From positions 34,256,440 to 34,316,439 of the forward strand of contig OX485807.1 of the NCBI GenBank assembly GCA_950295325.1: a stretch of DNA of 60,000 bases, in the 5' to 3' direction. The position numbers were made by a program, and so were the translations under genes. Position 1 is the stretch's first letter; each line of letters starts with the position of its first letter. Positions 11,550 to 22,352 of this stretch are shown here, one piece after another. The notes beneath the pieces were generated by a model that saw only the letters and a program-made list of their open reading frames with translations, was not told the origin of the DNA and ran no database searches. The DNA comes from Polytrichum commune (lineage: Eukaryota; Streptophyta; Polytrichopsida; Polytrichales; Polytrichaceae).

Positions 11550-14028
11550 CTATAAGAGGCTCTTAAAGACGAGATGTGCTTTAACTGGCCTGTGATCTGA
11601 GGTTTTCATGGAGCCGATAGCATCGTAGCCTCGCAGCTCAGCGGTAACGGTGTTAACTTTGTAGAGGATTCTATCCGTCCAAGAAGGTACCCTTTCCTGC
11701 AAACATGACGAAATATTAGAAATATCCAATCTTCATCTGCATTTTCGGGCTACCCTCAAGATTAGAACTGTCGAGGATGCATCAAATTACAAGATTCAAA
11801 GAACATTGAGCAAAGATAAGTACCTTGGAACTCGTGTCATAATTATCCGTGCCAACATCGTACTTGTAGGTGGGTGGAAACAGAAGCGGCCCTTCTTGAA
11901 ATCCATGAAAGACTTGACCCTTTTGAAGAGCTATAGACAATTGGTCATTGGCCCACAACTGCACATACACAGATATAACGCACAGATAAGAGCCTTGAAA
12001 CAAATTATAGATATTTGTGTACTTACATACAAGGAAGTCGATGCAACGAAGGAAGTGCAAAAGTAAAAGCATGTTGTTTCTGCTATTGCTCTATATTTCA
12101 AGAAGAGTAAAATAAACACCTCCAGAAAACACCAAAACCGGACATGGATTACCTCTTGCATTTTGTGTTTAAGTAGGTCTTGAACAGCACATCGAGGCAA
12201 CTCTACACGATAGTTGAGGTCCCCAAGCCACAGGACTACGTCAGATTTCTCCACAAGGTTAGACTTCAATCCTGGATATTTGTGATCCATTTCATCTGCC
12301 AGTGTTGTGGGTTGCACACAGGAGCAGGTCGATGTCGACCTAGCGAAAACACTCTGACAAATGCGTAGATACTGAGCATTGCGAGCTTCTAAGTTGCACT
12401 CGTGAGCTGCATCACAGAACGTTAATACATTGTCAGGCCAAGTGCTTCCAATAACCAAAATGTCAGCAACTTTTCTCTTTAGTTAATTTCTGCGATCATG
12501 TAGAGTGTTACAGTCCACAGGTCAACATGTTCAGATGCAGAAACCACGATAGGAGTCGGTATGAGCACACTCACGAGAAAAGTGAGAGGTGATGAAGAGC
12601 AACGACTTGTCTTTGAAATTTAACCTAACGGCCGCGGCACCTTTCTGAGAACCAACAACCCCTCCAAGCCCTCTTTCCCAAATTTTGTCTACCTTGGCAC
12701 CTGCTTCCAATAGCGATATCAACCATTAATATCATGCAAATGGACAGTCTGATGGTCACTTAAATAATATTTGAAGGATTATTGGGGCGAAGAGATGTTT
12801 GCAAACTTCGCCTCGCTAAATACTGCGATGCGTCACTACAATGCTTTGTGAAAGAGTAACTATCAATGTGCACATACCTGATATGTAAGGTTTCAAAGAC
12901 CGCTTGGCATAAATGAAAAGCTGGAGCGACATGAGAACCGATGCCTCAATCAAGCTGCATCATCAAAACCAGGAGACTTAGTGAACACGCTCTCTCGCAC
13001 ACTCGAGAAAGCCTTAACAAGCACCAAATGCGACAAGTCTACAAAGGCTGCTAGAAAAGTGCACACAACCTCAGGCATGTACATATTGCCTGATATCGTC
13101 ACAACCAGAATCCCGGTACAGTGCAGAAAAACTACTGTCTTGGCATGTAACATACTCAGTGGAGAGGAATCGCACCAGTATTTATCTCCGAGAGTCTGCT
13201 GAATGGAGTTCTTGGAATCGAAGTTTGGTGCTTCTTGTAGGCCAACGATAAAAAAATCAAAATCCCCAGATACGTCGAGGAGACTTGCAAAATCCTTTCC
13301 AGGAGCCTGCATTGTCATTCCAGCGTCAGATCGACAACCTCTGATAAAGAACCTGGGCAGATGGACAACATGACAACCACAACAACGCTCTAAGAACGTT
13401 TTACAGACTTTCGTTGCACTTGCAGATTTATGTAAGAAGTAACTATAGAAGTAGAAAAGCGAAGGTGTAACGGGAAATCAAAAGTCACTGAGAACAACGG
13501 TACGACTTGAACTGATCCAATCTTAGATTTTAGTGTCCTCACCTTGCCATTCATGTTCCATGTCACAACATACACGTTCAGGTTGGTAGCGGATCCCTGA
13601 AGCCCCTCTCGCTTCCGAGAAGATGACTTTTCCCTTAACGAACTAACTCTTTGAACCCGAGGGAGAGTCGTTTCTTTTGTCTGAGACTCCTTCACTTCTT
13701 CTGATACAACTGGCATCTCTGATTGAGCTGCGGCAGCTGCAGCTACTCTCGACAACTTCCTTTCAGCTCCAAGCTTCTCTATTATCTTAGGGTCGATGAA
13801 CTTCTGCTCTGATGGTAACGCAAAAGCAGGATCAAATACATTGTTATAGAGATTCTTGTGACTATAAAATGCGCTATTCAACGCAGCAGCTTTCTTATGG
13901 AATATCAGCAGGTTTCCATTCTCGCAATCCAATAAACTCTTCAACACCCTTTGACCATACTTCACAATCCATGTGTGTCTATCGCCTGGAAGAACGTGGC
14001 CCTCTCCTTTCCCCACACAATTTCCCAT
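11550..14028 (-). CDS. inositol polyphosphate 5-phosphatase, 5PTase11-like
   Basis: Removes the 5-phosphate of phosphoinositides or inositol phosphates. My exons: 14028-13543, 13306-13176, 12954-12878, 12700-12575, 12406-12153, 11958-11824, 11696-11550 (451 residues). All junctions are in phase with GT-AG ends; donors include GTGAGG, GTATGT and GTGAGT. Only the exon 2 donor (GTGCGA, 13175) is weak. Motifs in order: VVTWNMNGK, FFIVGLQEAP (metal-binding Glu), GLGGVVGSQKGAAAVR, LLFITSHFS then PHE, the signature WLGDLNYR, PPTYKYD, DYDTS-like NYDTSSK, PSWTDRIL and SDHRPV. Spacing best matches Arabidopsis 5PTase11 as I remember it. The N-terminus, MGNCVGKG, is a classic myristoylation plus palmitoylation signal, so membrane attachment is likely; then about 150 residues precede the catalytic core, including an Ala run and a basic Ser/Arg stretch. 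Confidence 0.85.
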
Positions 14029-15008
14029 CGGATTTTCCCACTACAAGATGCAGATGCACCTACACAAGAGATGTTCTTCTTGAGCTTCAACTTCTACGTC
14101 CTTGATTCTTGGCTTCGTAACAAACCTATTTCCTCTGGTCAGCTCTGTGGTTGTATGCGCCGACAATCCTTTCATATTTACTTTCATTCAAACCTCAGTG
14201 CCATAGACACACTCCTCACAGAAATTGCAAGTATCTGCACCGAAGAACCGCGTGCTCACTGCATTGCCTATTAGACGTCTTTAAGAACCTCAAAAAGCTG
14301 CTTGATAAGTTCAGCTAAGCAGCAACTCTTCTCCACGCAGCCTGCTGTAGACAGTGCAGTCATTCCACTAGATTCGTGGACATCCTCATTTGCAGAAGCA
14401 CCGAGATTCTATGAATTTACAAGCTGCACAAACAAGTGATTCCCTCTTCAGCTGCTTAACATAGCTCTTTCTTCAAGCTTGAAGACTAGCAATACTCTGG
14501 AGACTCTTGATTCAGAGGAGCCAGTAGATAGCTCAGATGTGCAAGTTCATCTGCAAGTTCCCCACACACTGATGTTCTCAGTGATTACGTCAACGCGGTC
14601 AAAGCCAGAGCTTATAGTAGATGACCAGAACTCTATAATTTTGACACCTGAAACCAATAAAAAGCATAATCCATGAAGAGGTGGATATATTGACAGGAGA
14701 ATCTATTGGAGAACAATTGCTACCACCTTAACATGATTCTGCAACTATTGCATCTATACCGCGTCGAACATACAAAAGAAGTGGACGCCAAGGCACGAGC
14801 ATTTAGGCACTTGTACCAACCGGGATTGAAGTGGAGGCGATCTACAAACTATACGGAATGACGGAAGAAGGGCTCTGAAGCCAATTCCTACGAGCTTAGC
14901 ACGATGGTTGCAACTACGCATCGACAACACAAATGTGACAGCAACATACTGGTTTTGGCACCTGGCACCGACACAAACGCGGTTAGAAGTGGAGATCCTA
15001 CAGCAAAG

Positions 15009-15046
<38 letters not shown>

Positions 15047-15429
15047 TGCTACCAGCTAAACACGAAAGATCGCTTCCACGCGGCGAGAAGACAAAATAAC
15101 TGAGCGCAAAAACATCGGAGTCGCGGCACCTGGCACTGAGACAACGAGGCTTCGAAAGAGGTGGACTAACTATGCACGAAACCCGTAGCCAATATATATC
15201 GAGAGAGATTAGAAGGAGAAGAGTATGGAGCTGATCAATTGCAAGGAGCTGTTGAAGCGTTGAAGACCGCAAAAGAACAGGAGAGGTCGAAGGATAGGTG
15301 CAGTGGAGACATAAATGCGAGGCGCACAGGCGGCGCGAGGAGGGGGGGCCGGCAAGTGCACGCGTGGGGTCGCGCTCCCCATCGCCAAAAAGCGGCATCG
15401 CAGTTGTCAGTCCAGGCTGCTGCCATCGT
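14029..15429. other. 5' flank of the 5-phosphatase gene with (GA)n and degenerate repeats
   Basis: Probable promoter and 5' UTR of the minus-strand 5-phosphatase. A (GA)15 microsatellite lies at 15014-15043. Around it a motif 'gaagtgga(g)...gatc(c)tac' and 'gcacctggcac(c/t)ga' recurs near 14820, 14960 and 15130, suggesting another decayed tandem array. The open frame at 15398-14754 (-) is a translation of this low-complexity DNA and I do not call it a gene. 15320-15370 is locally GC-rich. Confidence 0.4.
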
Positions 15430-16410
15430 CACCGGAGGCGATGACGCCAATCTTCTCCCTTCCTAGACTACCACCTTGGAATCTACGTGAACGGAATCGT
15501 TTCATCCACGACCATAGTAGATCACGTGTGAGCTTCGGAGTTCAGAGGTACACTACTACTACTGCCAACGACAGTAGTTGGTGGCGTCCAATCCTTCGTA
15601 TTCCCTAAATCATTACCCCCAGGAAGCATCTACACAAATGAAACATTTCCTCCACGGAAACTAGACCGTGCGTAATACGTCGAGAGCTCAGAGAGACAGT
15701 CCTGCAGCTGCTGCCTGCACTGCCATCATCACTGAAGACGATGACGCCAATGTTCCCCGTTTCCTAGATCATCACCCTAACATCTACGGAATTCAAACAT
15801 TTCCTCCACGGAAAGTAGATCACGTATGGACTGTTAACATGTAATCTTCGTCCTCTCCTATATTTATCAACCTATCATCTACATCGCTTATACATTTCTC
15901 TCCACGAAAAGTAGATCTTGTGTGTACGTCGGAGCTCGGAGACAGTCTGGGCTGCACACTGCCTACCATCGTCGTCACCCAGACAAGTGACGCCAAAAAA
16001 TTCTTGCCCTTAGATTTTCGCCTCGTTATCTACCTATTTAGAGGATTTTCTCCACAAGAAGTAGATCTCGTGTGAGGTTCGGAGTCCATAGACGCTGCGA
16101 ACTGGTAGCGTGTCTAGTCCTTCTCCTTTCCTAGATCATTACCCCAATATCTACCGCATAGTATTGTTTCTTCCATGAAACCTAGATTGTGTGTGTACTT
16201 CGGAGGTCAGGGGCTTACAAAGCCTAGATATTCATCCTAAAATCTACTTAACATCAATATTTCATCCTTGAAAGGTAGATTGTGCTTCTACATCGCGAGC
16301 CCAGCGACGCTGCGAACTGGGTCACGGAAATCTTCCCATTTCCTAGATTATCCGCCACCGCATCTACGGAATTAGTAGATTGTGTGTACGTCGGAGACTC
16401 GGAGTGAGTC
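15430..16410. repeat. degenerate tandem array with 'GTAGAT..TGTGTGTACGTCGGAG' boxes
   Basis: Eight copies of a box of the type AGTAGATCTTGTGTGTACGT followed by CGGAG occur near 15520, 15662, 15820, 15908, 16062, 16178, 16275 and 16375. Each is preceded by 'tttc(c/t)tccac(g)aa' and usually by 'cctagat(c)att(a)cc...atctac'. The interval between boxes ranges from about 90 to 160 bases. Several copies also carry 'gatgacgccaat'. There is no conserved frame. The array ends about 1.4 kb upstream of the 5-phosphatase ATG. Confidence 0.65.
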
Positions 16411-16992
16411 ACAGACACTCCCGAAGTGGCAACGTCTACAGCCTATGGACCTGCCTATACACATAAAATAATAATTCTACAAGACACTGCTCAGCTCCAT
16501 TGTATATTGTTTAGTGTGGCATTATAATTAGCGTGCCACGTGTCGTTACCATGGACGACATTAATGTTCAAGTCCTTCAAAACTAATGTGCTCTCTTGTT
16601 ACAAATTACTGAAACTTCTTGTTATAATGATCGAACTATTTCGCATGTTCATATGGTATTAATTGACCCACGTTGAGCTTCCACTTATGAGAACATTAGA
16701 AAGAAGAGGGTGTTACGAAAAGACAAGTGTGGCCCACGATACTTAACCTAACGTACATTGTCGTGTGTCAATGATGAATAGTGTGACCTAATGTTATATA
16801 TATATAGTAGAAACCTAATGTCCATTGCAAACGATTTTATCATGCACATATACACAAAGTGAGTGTCCTTTCGCATACAATTCCCGAGGGTGTGCCATTG
16901 AAGCCCAACGGGACCTTTCACATGTGGAGTCGATGTGGGTCAATACGCGGGAGAGAATGCCCCATAGACCTATATGTGCAATCATATTTGTG
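16411..16992. other. intergenic, nothing recognised
   Basis: AT-rich DNA with a short (TA)n run near 16796-16805 and a CCACGTG-type G-box core at 16545-16551. No gene or transposon end is visible. Confidence 0.4.
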
Positions 16993-17003
16993 TGCTAGGT
17001 AGG

Positions 17004-17043
17004 TACCCCTTTAAATAGGGACCGGAGTTTCTATCTATCTATC
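17004..17043 (+). mobile_element. 5'-truncated SINE tail with 11-bp target duplication
   Basis: This 40-base insert contains GGGACCGGAGTTTCTATCTA and a CTATC tail. It matches the last 40 or so bases of the full SINE at 20400-20777. It is flanked by the exact direct repeat TGCTAGGTAGG at 16993-17003 and 17044-17054. Such a 5'-truncated insert with a target duplication is the hallmark of target-primed reverse transcription. Confidence 0.75.
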
Positions 17044-17159
17044 TGCTAGGTAGGCACGACTTTGGTAGGAGTAGTGAGTAGTATTCGTAGTAGACCTATG
17101 AGTCCACGTTCAACCTTTATACTTTTTGCAACCGTGTGGTAATTGGGAATGAAGTGCCT

Positions 17160-17763
17160 TTGACACTTGTGTGCGGAGGGAGAGAGAGAGAGAGAGAGAA
17201 TCATCACGTAGGAGAGTAACGCTCATTCATCCAACTTAAGAACCCTAAATATATAGTGTCATTTGCAATGGAAGGGTCGAGTTTGTATGTTGGATGGATG
17301 AGATTTGATGTGCGCTCTCGTACACGATTCACTCTCTCTCTCTCCCTCCTTGGTACACTAAACATTATATTTCGTGTCATACGGTGTTGAATGTCCCTAT
17401 GGTAACTTTTCGGATGACACTTCTTATGAATGAGTGAACAAATATTGTCATGGATGTTGGATGAGTTCATCCATTGGCCCAATGGAAAATTATCACGGGT
17501 AATGGAAAATTGGATGAAAAACCGCTTGGTAAGTGACGGTGATCGCAACACTGTGAATTTATTAACCCCCCCCCCCCCCCAAAAAAAATTTACAAGGAAT
17601 GACAAACAATGTTGGGTTAGCATTTAGTGTTGGTGACACTACACCACGGTTTAGAGAGAAGAGAGGAGAAACGCCGACCCTGCGATCCACCACGGTTTAC
17701 ATTTAGCATTGAGCAAGATGATTAGAATTGGTGGGTGACACTAACTACCATTATTTAGTGTAG
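17160..17763. repeat. dispersed repeat, copy at 17 kb
   Basis: Shares ordered blocks with 46680-47122: a GA-rich start, 'ctcattcatccaac', 'aattggatgaaa', 'cttggtaag(t/c)gac', 'acaaggaatgacaaa', 'catttagtgttggtgacactacacc' and a 3' end '(t)atttagtgt'. The first part also recurs at 30.6 kb. The central poly(C)15 plus A8 tract is at 17566-17588. Class is unknown; the TTTAGTG 3' end links it to the foldback family at 19.3 and 22.4 kb. At 17642-17699 a CACCACGGTTTA repeat brackets 34 extra bases absent from the 47-kb copy. Confidence 0.5.
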
Positions 17764-19264
17764 CTTCTCCCATAGATAGATAGAGAGTGTGGGACTTCAT
17801 AACCCTCTATTATAGAGTATTGGTGGGAAGTAGGGAACTTGGCCTTGAAACTTCTAAGAAAAGGAATTTTCAAAATGGGTGGGGGGAGGGGGGGGGGGAG
17901 TTCCATACCAAGACTTTTGCTCTTGGGAAATGGGCCCAGACTTTCTAGGAAGAAGGCATGCATGCATGAAGGCTCGTTCAATGGTAGTTCGGAATCTGCT
18001 GTGTATAATATAGTGTGTCGCGTCCTTAATTTGGAGGCGCTTCAATTCTCGAGACAAAGCGCAAATAATAGGTTAAGTTAGTAAGGACCCTCAAATATAT
18101 ATGAGCCTCCAAACTTGTGTTGTGAAAACACTCCCTTTATCTTAATTATACCCCACATCATATATATGCCAATGTTTGGGAGTTTGAAATTTCAAATTGG
18201 GAATGGAGGGGGTAACAAGAATGTAGGGGGCGTTTGAAAGGAGCATATTTGGGAGACCGCAAAAGGGCCTAATTGGTATGTTGGGTTCGGTTAACCTTTG
18301 AAGGCCTATGGGGCTCCGTGTACAACGGTCCTTACAAGCTATATGTATATACAAGATCTCCATGGATCCTCATCAACTTTGAAATACCGAAATTTTAAAT
18401 ATTTACCAAAAAAAAACATGGGCCCTCCGTGATGTTATGGTAAATAACCCCTTGAATACTTAAGGGGTTAACCCTATTTTGCCTTGACCTATTATTCGTA
18501 TGGTCAACCATATCATACACTCAATGTTTTTCCATGAATTTGTGTTTTTTTTTACTCTTCTATCAAATAACTTGTTCTTCTTCTTTTCTTATAACATGAA
18601 AAGAAATTTTAATTTTTTTACATGTAATAATTCATTGATTCGTCAAAATTACGAATCTATTTCAAAATCACGAGAATTTCACAAACTACATTAATTACGT
18701 ATAAGAGTGCCACGATGATGTTGAATATAGCTTTAATATCCATATATGAAACGTTGATAAATCTATATAATATAATATAACTATGCACTACAAGGTGAGA
18801 AAAAGTCATTGTATTTCACTTCAAAATGATAAAATTTCAAATTAGTTGCCAATGTCACAATTATCATATGATAATGAACAATACCTTAGAATATTCCTCA
18901 ACAACTAGGTGTACCTTCACCCAAAAGAATAAAATAAGCATCATATGATTATTCTCAAATATTTGTCAATGTCCTCTATCTCAACTTTGAAGAGCTAATT
19001 CACTTTATTACTTTCAAAATATTACTCATCTTCTCAATGCCGTCTCCTTTCTAATCATGGAGTGGACAATGAGGAGGTCTTTACGATTTGTGAAAATCCG
19101 ACCACTTCTTCCCACTCCCCTTAATTATTATGAATTCGCAATGAAGTCAAACATCCCACTTGGCTTGACGTCGACATGCACATGGGGCCCAACAATCGAA
19201 GGCCAACGACATTGTGACATCTATTTAATTCAAAAGCACATCTATGCAATTGATAGGTTGATGG
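17764..19264. other. intergenic with homopolymer G tracts
   Basis: Contains interrupted poly(G) at about 17881-17899 and otherwise AT-rich sequence without a convincing frame. The segment 18220-18330 is slightly richer in GC but has no recognisable feature. Confidence 0.4.
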
Positions 19265-19606
19265 TACACAAAATATGATATTTAGTGTTAGATACACTAA
19301 ATACGAATACTTCACTAAATATCACTAACCCTATGAAAGTAAGTAACATTGAATGTAAACTCAAACACTAAATATCATCTATGGTATTATGTGAAAGTTA
19401 CATGCACAAATTTAGTGTTTAGTAGGAAAAAGGTGGCAACAAGGAAGGCGATTGACTGTTTCCAAGAAAGAGGTGGCAACAGGGAAGGCGGTGGCGGCAC
19501 ATTTATGTCTAACACTAATTATCAAAGAATTGAAAATTAATGTTGAGCAGAGTAGGGTGGTAAAACACTAAATCTAATCAAACACCAAATATCATATTTG
19601 GTGTAG
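19265..19606 (-). mobile_element. TTTAGTG foldback MITE, copy 1
   Basis: The ends are inverted repeats of the type TACACNAAATATGATATTTA, and each end is itself nearly palindromic around AAATATGATATTT. The interior repeats TTTAGTG in both orientations. The whole element is the reverse-complement homologue of 22353-22687, sharing blocks such as 'aacctatgaaagtaag' and 'caaagaattgaa'. It is non-coding. I see no convincing target-site duplication, so the superfamily is undecided. Confidence 0.7.
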
Positions 19607-20171
19607 TTGCCAATAAACGCTTCAATATGTGAACATAGTCAAGTTGATTGGAGCTCAAATAGGAGCCCCGTCATAATAAAAGGGGCACACTACATGTGGG
19701 ACTCCCCGGCCCACAACATGGTTCCCTATAACTAAGGTATGTTATATGAAACCTTCTCATTCAACAATGAAAACGTGACCTCCATGAAACAAATTTTGGA
19801 GAGTCCCCAAAAGGCCACATGTTTGTGGGGACATTGTTCATCTACACTAATCGGAGTGGATATTACGGTCACTTCACATGCGAGCCAAGTGTTGTGACCA
19901 TGTAATTGTGAGGGCCCTTGATTCTCATCCACAGGCCGTGTCAATTGTTTGACTAGCATGGTATGCTATAATTTGCTTTAAGCCTACCTTTGAAGGTGAG
20001 CCTGACACGAATTTCGGCAGATCATGAAACACATTATTTATGGTATGTCATGGACGAGTTCATGTAGGTTTTTCATCCATAATAATTCCTTTGGGGCTCT
20101 TAGGCCTTCACCTTCTAGTGTGAGGTGAACTTGGATGGTCTTGGCCTTTTCGAACAATGAGAAATTCGTAA

Positions 20172-21050
20172 GGGTTGCTTCACACTATGGCCGAAGGTCG
20201 AGAGGCCATTGATTTCCACCAATCGTATTGCAAGAAACCAAGAATTCAGCCTCTCGACCCTTCACACTAGAGGCCAAAGTCCAAAGGCCGTTGCTCTCCA
20301 AAACGCCCACGTGATAATACTTTTTGACCAAGGCGACGGACTCTTGAAGGACGTTTGGGTTGGACAATAATGAAAACCCAAACTATAGTCAAGAGGCCGA
20401 GGCACCACGGGCCTTGGCTTGGTGGTTAGGGCTCATGGCCCCCAATGAGGAGGTTGTGGGTTCTATTCCCCATGCCGGCGTGGTGCTCACCACCTTAGTC
20501 CACCCAACTATGGTGGGGGGTCCTTGGACCTTGTTGTATGGGTACCTCAAAGCCCTTTGGGGGGATACCATGTCCGGTATCTTCAAGGCACTAGTGGCTA
20601 GCTAGGAACTAGTATAGTGTGTCACTATAGTGTCCATCCTCGAAAGGGGAGAGTAGTATTGTCCCAGTGTCCCCTTGTCCAATGGGCATCGGGTCATTGG
20701 CATTACGAACGGACACTTTATTCACGCCGGCCCCTTGCTAAAAAGGGACCGGAGTTTCTATCTATCTTCTATCTATCAAGAGGCCGTTGCTTTTTTTCAC
20801 CAAAAAGAAGGAAAAGGAAAGGAAGACAAGATCTTGGCCGTTAAGATTGGAGGGGTTGTTTTGGGCAGGGAATAAGTGGGATGCTCCTTCTTCCTTTGGA
20901 CTTTGGACTTGACCTTTGGAGGCTTCACATTATGCTTGGTTGAAGACTCCAATACCTATAAACAAAACCCATTCCTTTGGACTCTCAACAAAGTTTGGCC
21001 ATTCAATCCCACAACCTCTCAACTTGGGTTGCCATAGTGTGAAGCAAACC
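20172..21050 (-). mobile_element. PIF/Harbinger-like MITE nested in the outer MITE
   Basis: The ends are GGGTTGCTTCACACTATGGC and its near-inverse GCCATAGTGTGAAGCAAACC, flanked by TAA and TTA. The reverse-complement copy at 32482-32875 has the same interior blocks (AAAGTCCAAAG, GGGGTTGTTTTGGG, TTGCAAGAAACCAAGAATTC) but lacks the SINE. The copy at 25 kb shows the uninterrupted host sequence at this position. It contains a SINE at 20400-20777. Non-coding. Confidence 0.7.
20400..20777 (+). mobile_element. tRNA-derived SINE, full length
   Basis: A 378-base insert flanked by the exact 9-bp duplication AAGAGGCCG (20391-20399 and 20778-20786). The head resembles a tRNA: TGGCTTGGTGGTTAG near 20415 fits RNA polymerase III box A, and GGGTTCTATTCCCC at about 20458-20471 fits box B. 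The spacing, about 40 bases, is as in tRNA genes. The body is unrelated to tRNA, and the 3' end is GGGACCGGAGTTTCTATCTA plus a CTATC-type tail. A truncated copy lies at 17004-17043. The open frames inside it are not genes. It would be mobilised by a partner LINE. Confidence 0.85.
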
Positions 21051-21112
21051 TTAGAATGCAATGGTCACGGGTCTTCAGCCTCATGTGTGTGTGTGAAGTG
21101 GGGAGCCCTTTA

Positions 21113-21493
21113 GGGCCGGTTTACACGACGGTGGAGAAGTCCACCGGTCATGAAAAAAGGGCGTTTCTCAATTGTGATTGGTCGAAAATGCAACTCTTGA
21201 CCGGTGGGTGTTTACACTAGGTGAAGAAAACAATGGTGGTGAACTTTTCTCATGGATGATAAAATGACATGGCCGCCTACATGGCAACACTTTTTGGAGT
21301 TGGGCTTCTCTGGAGGAGGAGTTTCTTGTCCGGCCTCAAGAGGCCGGAGAAGCCCAACTCAATAAAAATATTTTATTGCCTTTAATTCTTCTCCGGCACA
21401 TCCACCATTTGCCTCATATAACCATGTCTTGGCCAAGCATTCTTGACCGACCGGAGGTCCGGAGGCCTTCTCCACCGTAGTGTAAACCGGCCC
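21113..21493. mobile_element. PIF/Harbinger-like MITE with TTA duplication, GGTTTACAC family
   Basis: The termini are GGGCCGGTTTACACGACGGT and ACCGTAGTGTAAACCGGCCC, with TTA on both sides (21110-21112 and 21494-21496). A second internal inverted repeat (GAGTTGGGCTTCTC at about 21298 against GAGAAGCCCAACTC at about 21347) makes most of the centre a hairpin. It directly abuts the outer MITE ending at 21108. Non-coding. Confidence 0.8.
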
Positions 21494-21496
21494 TTA

Positions 21497-22352
21497 GTAC
21501 TACAAAAGGGACTCGAAAGGGTTTGTAAACACCCTCCTCCGGTCCGACTCCTTAGTGACAACTTATGTTACACTATCATCATGTATTTCTTATTCAAAAT
21601 ACTTAACAATTAATGCTATTTAAAACCCACACATGATGGGGTGCCACTCATGATGTGGTGAATACAGTTTATACTCATGATGAGCTGGAACAAGGAGCTT
21701 TGCTCTTCACCCAAACTCAACGATGCAATAGCCCCTCTTTATAATAATAGCCTCCTCAGTGGGAAATCATACATAACTTATTATATTAATACACATCTTC
21801 GTTTACAATATTAGCAAAACAAGGGGGAGGGAGTAGCTAGCTAGCTGGATACACATACACAGGCTTCCCAATTCCATCATGCCAAGTGGGATTCATAACC
21901 CCCCCCCCCCCTTCCATAACAAGCCTTTCTCCCCTTATTAAAAGACACCATATGAGGTGGCCCAGCTAGGTCTGCATCCCATCCTGTCAGGAATCGACAC
22001 GTGTCCAACAAGATTTGACGGTTGCCGCGCCCCACTGCCATACTGTATGGTATGGTATGGTATGATATTATTATTATTACATAGTTGTAATAATATCAGG
22101 TTCCTTGGTTAAATTTGTGGTAGTTGGTTGAGTCAGTACCTACTGAAGGAGATGATGACATGGCATGTTGTTTACTTGGTAATATATATCAAAGATTCAA
22201 GCCTCAAGGGACTTGGTTGTGCTAATAATATACTAGTCCGTTTGCAGTGCCAAGTGGTGATGTTCTTTATATTCCTATGATGATATTATCGCTTGCTAGT
22301 GTTATTATAATATATTGTCATTAAGAAAATGCAAATTTGGCGGGGCAACTAG
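21497..22352. other. intergenic with poly(C) and short tandem repeats
   Basis: Holds a C13 tract at 21899-21911, a GCTA run at 21838-21847, and a (TATGG)n then (TTA)n run at 22045-22078. I see no gene. Confidence 0.4.

Larger units (their letters stand above)
19866..21108 (+). mobile_element. PIF/Harbinger-like MITE (outer), GGGCCACTTCACA family
   Basis: The left part (19866-20171) starts CGGTCACTTCACATGCGAGC after a TTA. The right part (21051-21108) ends with GTCACGG, GTGTGTGAAGTGG and CCC. Joined, they follow the copy at 25050-25389 almost block for block, including 'gaccatgtaattgtgagggc' and 'tttggggctcttagg'. Everything between 20172 and 21050 is a second element inserted into it. Non-coding. 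Confidence 0.65.

Noticed and set aside
14754-15398. 214-codon minus-strand open frame
   Set aside because: It translates the (GA)15 microsatellite and degenerate repeats into Ser-Leu low complexity; no domain, and it overlaps the 5-phosphatase 5' flank.
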